Shown in pieces: positions 34,879 through 41,421 of a DNA stretch of 64,000 nucleotides. Position numbers and translations under genes: made by a program. Source of the stretch: Streptomyces sp. NBC_00659 (GTDB lineage: Bacteria; Actinomycetota; Actinomycetes; Streptomycetales; Streptomycetaceae). Location of the stretch: NCBI RefSeq assembly GCF_036226925.1, contig NZ_CP109031.1, forward strand, positions 6,448,001 through 6,512,000, written 5' to 3'. Numbering within the stretch: the stretch's first letter is position 1; each line of letters opens with the position of its first letter. The notes beneath the pieces were generated by a model. That model ran no database searches and was not told the DNA's origin. It saw nothing but the letters and a program-made list of their open reading frames with translations.

Positions 34879-34941
34879 TTGCACAGCGTTGTGCAATCTC
34901 GTATCTTGCACAGGGTTGTGCAATTGCACTCCACTGTGCAA
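34879..34941. promoter_or_regulatory. Three clustered operators between TetR regulator and MFS pump
   Basis: Two perfect inverted repeats TTGCACA-GCGT-TGTGCAA (34879-34896) and TTGCACA-GGGT-TGTGCAA (34906-34923) are followed without a gap by a third, slightly degenerate one, TTGCACT-CCAC-TGTGCAA (34924-34941). Centres are 27 and 18 bases apart. They fill the space between the divergent starts (34816 and 34996) and would control both genes. Confidence 0.9.
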
Positions 34942-34995
34942 GTTCTGGCGCGGACGATCTCCGTGCCCGTCGACGAAGGAAGGGCGACCGTAGCC

Positions 34996-37008
34996 ATGCG
35001 TCTCGTCATGAACGAACCGGTCGAGGGGATGGACCGGCCCTACGCCAGGCGGTGGTGGGCGCTGCTGGTGCTCTGCCTGAGCCTGCTGATCATCGTGATG
35101 GCCAACACCGCCCTCACGGTCGCGGCACCCGACATGACCCGGGACCTCGGGCTGTCCAGCGCCGACCTGCAATGGGTCATCGACGGCTACACCGTCCCGT
35201 ACGCCGCCCTGATGCTGCTGCTCGGCGCCATCGGGGACAAGTACAGCCGCCGTGGCGCGCTCATTCTCGGGCTCGTCGTCTTCGGCGGCGGCGCGATCGC
35301 CGGTTCGCTCGTCGACAGCTCCACCGGGGTCATCGCGGCCCGTGCCGTCATGGGCGTCGGCGCCGCGCTGATCATGCCCGCCACGCTCTCCCTGCTCGCC
35401 GCGACCTTCCCGCGCGCCGAGCGGGCCAAGGCGATCGTCCTGTGGACCGCCACCGCCGGACTCGCCATCGCCGCCGGTCCGCTGGTCGCCGGCGCCCTGC
35501 TGGAGCGCCACGGCTGGTCGTCCACGTTCCTGATCAACGTGCCGGTCGCCGCCCTCGCCATCGTCGGTGCCCTCGTCCTCGTACCGCCGTCCAAGGCCGC
35601 GCACCACAACCGCATCGACTACGTCGGCGGGCTGCTCTCGGTCGTCTGGATCGGCTCGCTCGTCTACATGATCATCGAGGGTCCGCACTTCGGGTGGGGA
35701 GTCAAGGCCGTGACCGCCGCCGTGGTCGCGGGGGCCGGACTGGTCCTCTTCGTGCTGTGGGAGCTGCGCCACCCGCGCCCGGTCGTCGACGTACGACGCT
35801 TCGCCAACCGTCGCTTCGCCGGCTCGAACCTCGCCGTCGCCCTCTTCTTCCTGGCCGTCTTCGGCGCCTTCTACTACCTCACCCAGCACCTCCAGTTCGT
35901 CCTCGGCTACGACGCCCTGGACACCGGGGTGCGGATGCTGCCGCTCGCCGGCGCCGTCTTCGTGGGCTCGGCGCTCACCGGATACCTCACTCCGCGCATC
36001 GGCATGAAGTTCACGGTCACCGCGGGCATGGTCGGCGGCACCGTGGCGCTGGCCCTGCTCACCCGGGTGGACGCCTCCTCGGCGTACGGCGACCTCGTGC
36101 TGCCCCTCGTCATGCTCGGCCTCGCCATCGGGCTGGCGCTCTCGCCCTGCACGGACGCCATCATGGGCGCGTTCCCGGAGGCCGAACTGGGCGTCGGCGG
36201 AGCGGTCAACGACACCTCGCTGGAGCTCGGCGGCTCGCTCGGTATCGCCATCCTCGGCTCGGTGCTGGCGAGTTCGTACTCCTCGCACCTCGCCGACGCG
36301 ACCGCGGGCAGCGAGCTTCCGGCGGGCGCCCTGACCACGGCGCAGGACTCGGTGGGCGCGGGGTACGCCGTGGCCCAGGGCATCGGCGACAAGGCCCGCG
36401 CGCTCGGCGAGCAGGCCGCGCAGTCCGCGAACGCGGAGCAGGCGGCCCAGTTGAAGGCTCAGGCCGGGCAACTCGCCGACGGCGCCCGGCAGATGGCGGA
36501 CGCCGTCAGCTCGTCCTTCTCGGACGCGGTGGCGCACACCAGCCTCGTCGGAGCGGTGATCCTGGGCGTGGGCACGGTGCTGGTGGCGGTACTGCTCCCG
36601 CGCAAGGCCCGCACGGAGGGTGAGACCGAGGCTCCGCCCGCAGCCACAGCCACAGCCGTAGCCGCGACCGAGGTCAAGCCCGCAGCGGAAGCCGAAGCCG
36701 AGCCCGAAGCTCAGCCCGAAGCCGAAGCCCAGCCTGAAGCCGAAGCCGAAGCCGAAGCCCAGCCTGAAGCCGAAGCCGAAGCCGAAGCCCAGCCTGAAGC
36801 CGAAGCCGAAGCCGAAGCCCAGCCTGAAGCCGAAGCCGAAGCCGAAGCCCAGCCTGAAGCCGAAGCCGAAGCCGAAGCCGAAGCCGAAGCCGAAGCCCAG
36901 CCTGAAGCCGAGGCCGGGAAAGAGGGCGACTCGGCGGGTGGCGGTGGGGCCGAGGGGGCGAGTGGTGCTCCGGACGGAACCGTGACCCCCCGGGCCGCCG
37001 TCTCGTAG
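34996..37008 (+). CDS. MFS efflux transporter, DHA2 (EmrB/QacA) family, with Glu/Ala repeat tail
   Basis: A 670-residue drug:proton antiporter type protein with about fourteen helices. Motif A is seen as [14 protein letters not shown] and motif C-like glycines in helix 5 ([20 protein letters not shown]). A roughly 90-residue, Ala/Gln-rich extracytoplasmic loop ([20 protein letters not shown] and neighbours) lies before the last helix. The C-terminal cytoplasmic tail, about residues 565-640, is a run of Glu-Ala pairs broken by Gln-Pro ([10 protein letters not shown] decapeptides), highly acidic. ATG 34996 has AAGGAAGG upstream. Controlled by the divergent TetR protein through three operators. 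Confidence 0.9.
   Translation: MRLVMNEPVEGMDRPYARRWWALLVLCLSLLIIVMANTALTVAAPDMTRDLGLSSADLQWVIDGYTVPYAALMLLLGAIGDKYSRRGALILGLVVFGGGAIAGSLVDSSTGVIAARAVMGVGAALIMPATLSLLAATFPRAERAKAIVLWTATAGLAIAAGPLVAGALLERHGWSSTFLINVPVAALAIVGALVLVPPSKAAHHNRIDYVGGLLSVVWIGSLVYMIIEGPHFGWGVKAVTAAVVAGAGLVLFVLWELRHPRPVVDVRRFANRRFAGSNLAVALFFLAVFGAFYYLTQHLQFVLGYDALDTGVRMLPLAGAVFVGSALTGYLTPRIGMKFTVTAGMVGGTVALALLTRVDASSAYGDLVLPLVMLGLAIGLALSPCTDAIMGAFPEAELGVGGAVNDTSLELGGSLGIAILGSVLASSYSSHLADATAGSELPAGALTTAQDSVGAGYAVAQGIGDKARALGEQAAQSANAEQAAQLKAQAGQLADGARQMADAVSSSFSDAVAHTSLVGAVILGVGTVLVAVLLPRKARTEGETEAPPAATATAVAATEVKPAAEAEAEPEAQPEAEAQPEAEAEAEAQPEAEAEAEAQPEAEAEAEAQPEAEAEAEAQPEAEAEAEAEAEAEAQPEAEAGKEGDSAGGGGAEGASGAPDGTVTPRAAVS
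36697..36907. repeat. 30-bp in-frame tandem repeat encoding [10 protein letters not shown]
   Basis: Units of four GAAGCC plus CAGCCT (30 bp) repeat about six times at the 3' end of the efflux gene, with one longer run of GAAGCC hexamers near 36860-36895. All changes are multiples of six bases, so the frame is preserved. Copy number probably varies between strains. Confidence 0.92.
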
Positions 37009-37020
37009 AACATGCATGAC

Positions 37021-37060
37021 CGTGCCGTGCCGGACCGACCGGCGCGGCACGGCACGTTTT
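37021..37060 (+). terminator. Terminator after the DHA2 efflux gene
   Basis: CGTGCCGTGCC pairs with GGCACGGCACG (11 bp, 14-base loop) and is followed by TTTT. It lies 12 bases after the stop codon and before the DUF2127 gene. Confidence 0.85.
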
Positions 37061-37077
37061 CGCGGAGGACACCGAGC

Positions 37078-37842
37078 ATGAAGATCGACTGGGACCGGCG
37101 TACCTGTGCGCGCAAGGGGCACATCACCTACGCGCCGGACGACCCGCGTCTGCGGGTGCGGCTGCACGCCGAGACCGCGCTCGGCGAGGTCTGGCGGTGT
37201 CTGCGCTGCGGCGACTTCGCGCTCGGCGCCCCGCACGGCGGCGGACCGGCCGCGGAGGCGCCCCTGGTCCCGCGCGGCAAGGTGCTCCGCGACCTGTTCG
37301 TCCTGCGCTTCCTGGCCATCGAGCGGGCCGTGCGCGGGGTGTTCATCGTGCTGGTCGCGGCCGCCGTGTGGAAGTTCAGCAACAGCCAGGACGCGGTGCG
37401 CCGGCTTTTCGACGAGTACCTCGACGTCCTCAGGCCGGTCTTCCGGCACTTCCACTACGACCTCGACCACTCGCCCGTCGTCGGCACCATCCAGAAGACC
37501 TTCGGCTACAAGCACTCCACGCTGCTGCTGGTCGCGGTCCTGCTGCTGGCGTACGCGCTGATCGAGCTCGTCGAGGCGTTCGGGCTCTGGTACGCCAAGC
37601 GCTGGGCGGAGTACCTCACGGTCGTCGCCACCGCCGCCTTCCTCCCGCTGGAGATCTACGAACTCACCGAGCACATCAGCTGGTTGAAGATCGCGACGCT
37701 GGTCATGAACATCCTCGCCGTCCTCTACATCGCCCTCACCAAACGGCTGTTCGGCCTGCGCGGCGGACACAAGGCGTTCGAGGCGGAGCGGCAGAGTGCG
37801 TCGCTGCTGGAGGTGGAGGAGTCCGCCGGGGTCATGGTCTGA
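37078..37842 (+). CDS. DUF2127 domain membrane protein
   Basis: A 254-residue protein. A short N-terminal part has cysteines (RRTCARKGH; RCLRCGDFALG) that look like a small zinc-ribbon-like element (Cys-X2-Cys at about residues 41-44). Four hydrophobic segments follow: GVFIVLVAAAVWKF, LLLVAVLLLAYALIELVEAF, LTVVATAAFLPLEIYEL and IATLVMNILAVLYIALT, which match DUF2127. GGAGG upstream supports ATG 37078. The function of the family is unknown. The stop codon is followed at once by an 8-bp tandem repeat. Confidence 0.87.
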   Translation: MKIDWDRRTCARKGHITYAPDDPRLRVRLHAETALGEVWRCLRCGDFALGAPHGGGPAAEAPLVPRGKVLRDLFVLRFLAIERAVRGVFIVLVAAAVWKFSNSQDAVRRLFDEYLDVLRPVFRHFHYDLDHSPVVGTIQKTFGYKHSTLLLVAVLLLAYALIELVEAFGLWYAKRWAEYLTVVATAAFLPLEIYELTEHISWLKIATLVMNILAVLYIALTKRLFGLRGGHKAFEAERQSASLLEVEESAGVMV

Positions 37843-37898
37843 CCATGACCCCATGACCCCATGACCCCATGACCCCATGACCCCATGACCCCATGGTC
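37843..37898. repeat. CCATGACC 8-bp tandem repeat
   Basis: Six exact CCATGACC copies (37843-37890) and one CCATGGTC follow directly after the TGA of the DUF2127 gene. Each copy contains an ATG. No gene uses them as far as I can see. Confidence 0.92.
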
Positions 37899-37954
37899 CC
37901 GGGGCCCGGACCTCGGAATCATGGGTGTCCGTCCGCCCGTCCACCCGTCAGGGC

Positions 37955-38863
37955 TCATGGGCCGAGGCGGGCCAGGTCCTCCGTGCTCAGGACCAGGTCC
38001 GCGGCCCCCGCGGAGTCCCGGGCGGTCCGCGGGCGACTGGCGCCGGGGATCGGGATCACCGTGGGGGACCGTCGCGAGAGCCAGGCGAGACAGACCTGCT
38101 GAGGGCTCACGCCGTGCTCCCGGGCCACCGCGTGGAAGGCCCCGAACCGCGCCCCCGAACCGTCGGCGGTCCCGTCGCCGGACGGACCGGCGGGACCGGC
38201 GGGACCGTCCAGGGAACTGCGGGAGATGCCGCCCAGCGGGCTCCAGGGCAGGAAGGCGAGCCCCAGCTCGGCGCAGAGGCGCAGTTCGGGCTCGCTGTCG
38301 CGCACCGCGGGGGAGTACTGGTTCTGCACGCAGACCAGCCGGTCGCCGAGGATCGCGTGGGCCCGGCGGATCTGGCCCGCGGTGGTGTTGGAGATGCCGG
38401 CCAGCCGGATCGTGCCCGCGTCGAGCAGGTCGCGCAGGGCGCCCACCGAGTCCTCGAACGGGACGGCGGGGTCGGGCTTGTGGAGCTGGTAGAGGCCGAT
38501 CGCCTCCAGGCCCAGCCTCTTCAGAGAGGCCTCGGCCGCCGCCTTGAGATGGCGCGGGGAGCCGTTCACCGTCCAGGAGCCGTCGGCAGGTCTGCCCCGT
38601 CCGCCCTTCGTGGCCACCAGGACGTCCGCCCGGTCGCCGCCGTACGTCGCCAGGGCTCGGGCCACGAGCCGTTCGTTGTGGCCGGGTTCGTCGCCGGGCA
38701 GGTGATACGAGTCCGCCGTGTCGAGGAGCGTGACGCCCGCGTCGAGGGCCGCGTGCACCGTTGCCAGGGCCCGCGCCTCGTCCGGCCGCCCCTCGATGGA
38801 CAGCGGCATCGTGCCGAGCCCCACGGCGCTCACCCGGAGTCCGCCCAGGGTGCGGTAGCGCAT
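37955..38863 (-). CDS. Aldo/keto reductase
   Basis: A 302-residue NADPH-dependent oxidoreductase of the aldo/keto reductase fold. The catalytic tetrad is visible: Asp and Tyr in LLDTADSYH, Lys in VLVATKGGRG, His in LYQLHKPDP. The cofactor region is SPLGGISRSS and, near the C-terminus, TVIPIPGASRPRTARDS. The loop around residues 220-235 is a Gly/Ala/Pro/Ser insertion. ATG 38863 lies one base after the stop of the upstream epimerase-like gene, so the two form an operon. The substrate is not predictable; these enzymes reduce aldehydes or sugars. Confidence 0.92.
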   Translation of the reverse strand: MRYRTLGGLRVSAVGLGTMPLSIEGRPDEARALATVHAALDAGVTLLDTADSYHLPGDEPGHNERLVARALATYGGDRADVLVATKGGRGRPADGSWTVNGSPRHLKAAAEASLKRLGLEAIGLYQLHKPDPAVPFEDSVGALRDLLDAGTIRLAGISNTTAGQIRRAHAILGDRLVCVQNQYSPAVRDSEPELRLCAELGLAFLPWSPLGGISRSSLDGPAGPAGPSGDGTADGSGARFGAFHAVAREHGVSPQQVCLAWLSRRSPTVIPIPGASRPRTARDSAGAADLVLSTEDLARLGP

Positions 38864-38864
38864 G

Positions 38865-39767
38865 TCAGTCGTCCTTTCCGAGCGTCTCGGCCACCGCGCG
38901 CGGCAGCCAGGCCCGCGCGTCGCCGAAGGAAAAACCGAGCCGGGCGGCCCGCGTGTTGTCCATGCCGTAGGAACGGCGGAAGGAGAAGGGGGAGACCTCG
39001 CCCACCTCGACGGCCTCCAGCACCGTCCGGCCGTCCGGGAGGTGCGCGCCGATCGCCTCGCACAGCTCCCGCGTGGTCAGCGCTCCGTCGGAGGCGGCGT
39101 TGACCGGGCCGGTGAAGTCCTCGCCCACCGTCCAGAACAGGAAGTCGGCGATCTCCTCGACGTGGATGTAGGTCGCCGGACGGTTCACGGCGGGCACGAC
39201 GATCGTCCCGCCGGTGCGGATACGGTCGGCGTAGTGCTCCAGCCGTCCGGTGAAGTCGTCGTCCCCGCCCAGCACATGGGCGACGCGCACGGCCACGTAC
39301 GGGAAGGCCGGACCGGCCGCGAAAACCGCCTCGGCCTGCCGCTTGCCCTCGCCGTAGTGGGCGTCGAGGAACTCCCTGTCGTCCCAGGGAAGGGAGAGGT
39401 CGACGGCGACCTCACGCGGGTCCACGGCGTCCTCGGCGACCGGCTCCGCCGTGTCCTCGTACTCGTACACCTCGACGGTGGACGTCATCACGTACCGGTG
39501 TGTGCGCCCCGCGAAGACCCGGCGGGCGATCTCGGCCTGCCGCGGTGTGTAGCAGACCTGGTCGACGACGACGTCGAAGACCCGAGAGCCCAGCGACTCC
39601 TCCAGGGCCTTCTCGTCGTCGCGGTCGGCGACCAGATGCACCGTCCCGGCGGGCGGCGCGGACGACCCGCGGTTGATGACGGTGACCCGGTCTCCCGCCG
39701 CCGTCAGCCGGGCTATGAGACGTTTTCCGAAATACCGGTTTCCGCCGATGACGCAGATCTCCCGCAC
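38865..39767 (-). CDS. NAD-dependent epimerase/dehydratase-like (SDR) protein
   Basis: A 300-residue extended short-chain dehydrogenase-like protein. The nucleotide-binding start is ICVIGGNRYFGKRL, a GxxxxFG variant typical of a subgroup related to reductases and RNA-binding CSP41-type proteins. The active-site pair is YGEGKRQAE (YxxxK). It lacks a clear serine partner, although STVEVYEYE precedes the tyrosine. GTG 39767 follows a good GGGGAGGG site. Its product is made together with the aldo/keto reductase; a role in sugar or ketone conversion is inferred only from the family. Confidence 0.87.
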   Translation of the reverse strand: MREICVIGGNRYFGKRLIARLTAAGDRVTVINRGSSAPPAGTVHLVADRDDEKALEESLGSRVFDVVVDQVCYTPRQAEIARRVFAGRTHRYVMTSTVEVYEYEDTAEPVAEDAVDPREVAVDLSLPWDDREFLDAHYGEGKRQAEAVFAAGPAFPYVAVRVAHVLGGDDDFTGRLEHYADRIRTGGTIVVPAVNRPATYIHVEEIADFLFWTVGEDFTGPVNAASDGALTTRELCEAIGAHLPDGRTVLEAVEVGEVSPFSFRRSYGMDNTRAARLGFSFGDARAWLPRAVAETLGKDD

Positions 39768-39914
39768 GTCGCCCTCCCCTGTTTCCGCGCACCCGTGCCC
39801 CATGCACCCGTGCGTCCCGCTCCATGCGCCTCGCACCGATCTCCGGGCGTCCACGGCGCTTCGGCCTGCGGTCATAATTCTCCCGTCGCAGGGGTCAGTT
39901 CCGAAGGGGGAGAC

Positions 39915-40436
39915 ATGGGAGATCCGGCTGTCGCACCGAAGGAAACACGGCATCCGCGCGTTGTCTCCGGCGAAACGGTGGTGGGCTTCGACGCGCTCGA
40001 CCGGCAGATTCTGGAACTGCTCCAGAGCGAGGGCCGCATCAAGCTCAGCGAGCTGGGCCGCCGCGTCCGGCTGAGCCCGGCCGCGGTCGCGGAGCGGGTG
40101 CGCCGGCTGGAGGCGACCGGGGCGATCACCGGATACGGCGCCCAGGTGTCGGCGTCCCGCCTCGGCTACGGCATCCAGGCCTTCATCCGCGTCGATCCGC
40201 ACGGCGGCTACACCCTCAGGCATCCCCGGACGCTGGAACTGCTGGCCCGGCCCGAGGTCACCGAGGCCCACCACGTCGTCGGCGAGGACTGCTGGATCCT
40301 CAAGGTCGCCGTCGAGGACACGATCCACCTGGAGGACGTCCTGGAACAGACCTCCGCGCTCGGGCGGACGACGACCTCGATCGTGCTGTCGTCCCCGGTG
40401 GACCGCAAACCCCTGCTCCCGCGTACCTCACGCTGA
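39915..40436 (+). CDS. Lrp/AsnC family transcriptional regulator
   Basis: A 173-residue regulator. The winged helix is ALDRQILELLQSEGRIKLSE with RRVRLSPAAVAERVRRLEAT, followed by the RAM (ligand-binding) domain starting ITGYGAQVSASRLGYGIQAF. Members form octamers and respond to amino acids. ATG 39915 follows AGGGGGAG. It diverges from the epimerase/aldo-keto reductase operon across about 150 bases, which makes that operon a likely target. Confidence 0.92.
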   Translation: MGDPAVAPKETRHPRVVSGETVVGFDALDRQILELLQSEGRIKLSELGRRVRLSPAAVAERVRRLEATGAITGYGAQVSASRLGYGIQAFIRVDPHGGYTLRHPRTLELLARPEVTEAHHVVGEDCWILKVAVEDTIHLEDVLEQTSALGRTTTSIVLSSPVDRKPLLPRTSR

Positions 40437-40464
40437 CCCGCGCAGGGGCCGCCCCCGGGGACGC

Positions 40465-40495
40465 TTGCCTTGACGTCGGCGTCAAGGACTACCGT
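40465..40495 (+). promoter_or_regulatory. MerR-type promoter with 19-bp spacer and operator
   Basis: TTGCCT (40465-40470) and TACCGT (40490-40495) are 19 bases apart, the stretched spacing typical of MerR-regulated promoters. The spacer is filled by the inverted repeat CCTTGACG-TCGG-CGTCAAGG (40468-40487). The predicted transcription start is close to the ATG at 40503, so the merR message is probably leaderless. Confidence 0.85.
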
Positions 40496-40502
40496 CGGGG
40501 TC

Positions 40503-40931
40503 ATGCGAATCGGCGAGCTGGCCGCACGGGCCGGGACGACCACGCGGACCCTGCGCTACTACGAGTCGCGGGGGCTGCTGCCCGCGACTCGGGGCGAGAA
40601 CGGGTACCGGACGTACGACGAGCACGATCTGCGGCTGCTCCGCCAGATCAGGACCCTTCAGGACTTCGGGTTCGACCTGGAGGAGACACGGCCGTTCGTG
40701 GAGTGTCTGCGGGCCGGGCACCCCGAGGGCGACTCGTGCCCGGCGTCGTTGGACGTCTACCGGCGCAAGCTCGGCGAGCTCGACGCGCTGATCGACGAGC
40801 TGAGGTCGGTGCGCGCGCAGGTCGGCGAGCAGCTCGCGCGGGCGGAGCGGGCCCGTGACGAATTGGCGGCCGACGCGGAGGTTCCGGGCGGTCCGGAACC
40901 CGTATGCGAACTGGGAGGGCGGACGCGATGA
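40503..40931 (+). CDS. MerR family transcriptional regulator
   Basis: A 142-residue MerR protein: MRIGELAARAGTTTRTLRYY is the helix-turn-helix, ENGYRTYDEHDLRLLRQI completes the DNA-binding domain, and a long coiled coil (about residues 83-122) follows. Cys68 and Cys79 flank the start of the coiled coil and Cys135 is near the end; these could sense metal or redox state, but the SoxR iron-sulfur spacing is absent. It is translationally coupled (ATGA, 40928-40931) to a thioredoxin gene, so a thiol-stress signal is a reasonable guess. Autoregulation through the promoter at 40465 is likely. Confidence 0.9.
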   Translation: MRIGELAARAGTTTRTLRYYESRGLLPATRGENGYRTYDEHDLRLLRQIRTLQDFGFDLEETRPFVECLRAGHPEGDSCPASLDVYRRKLGELDALIDELRSVRAQVGEQLARAERARDELAADAEVPGGPEPVCELGGRTR

Positions 40932-41260
40932 TCAGGGCGGCAGGCGTGGCCGAGGTGACGGACGCGGACTTCGGGGCGGAGGTGATCGGCTCGGATCTGC
41001 CCGTGCTGGTGGAGTTCACGGCCGACTGGTGTCCGCCGTGCCGGCAGATGGGGCCGGTGCTCAGCGAGCTGGCCTTCGAGGAGGGCGACCGGTTCAAGGT
41101 GGTCCAGCTCGACGTCGACACCAATCCGGAGACGACGCTGGCGTACGGCGTGCTGTCGATGCCGACGTTCATGGTTTTCCGGGGCGGTGAGCCCGTGAAG
41201 TCGATGGTGGGGGCCCGGGCCAAGCGACGGCTTCTCCAGGAGCTGGCCGACGTGCTCTGA
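40928..41260 (+). CDS. trxA: Thioredoxin
   Basis: A 110-residue thioredoxin with the classical size. The redox motif is WCPPC in VEFTADWCPPCRQMGPVL (a Pro-Pro variant of the usual WCGPC), and the cis-proline is in LSMPTFMVF. The Pro-Pro variant is expected to alter redox potential. The ATG at 40928 overlaps the merR stop. A hairpin follows at 41303. Confidence 0.93.
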   Translation: MIRAAGVAEVTDADFGAEVIGSDLPVLVEFTADWCPPCRQMGPVLSELAFEEGDRFKVVQLDVDTNPETTLAYGVLSMPTFMVFRGGEPVKSMVGARAKRRLLQELADVL

Positions 41261-41302
41261 TCCCACCAGGCACACAGCCCGGCGGACAACCCGGCACACA
41301 AA

Positions 41303-41334
41303 AAATCCCCTGGGCAATTGCGCCCGGGGGATTT
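41303..41334. terminator. Terminator after the merR-thioredoxin operon
   Basis: AAATCCCCTGGGC, loop AATT and GCGCCCGGGGGATTT form a stem of about 13 bp with one bulge, flanked by A and T runs. Its right arm overlaps the -35 element of the next promoter. Confidence 0.8.
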
Positions 41335-41347
41335 CGCTGCGTATATT
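41318..41347 (+). promoter_or_regulatory. Predicted promoter of the HelR-like gene
   Basis: TTGCGC (41318-41323), an 18-base spacer and TATATT (41342-41347). The -35 lies inside the loop and right arm of the terminator of the previous operon. An additional inverted repeat CGACTT-N9-AAGTCG (41358-41378) sits near the expected start site. Confidence 0.55.
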
Positions 41348-41421
41348 CAATGATTCGCGACTTCGAGGAATCAAGTCGTGAAGAAGTTCAGTAGGCGCAG
41401 TATATCCGGGCGGGAGCGGAA

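Noticed and set aside
34804..37944. 1046-codon minus-strand open frame with Gly-Phe and Leu-Arg repeats
   Set aside because: Its repeats are the antisense of the Glu-Ala repeat in the efflux gene; the remainder is antisense to clear membrane proteins.
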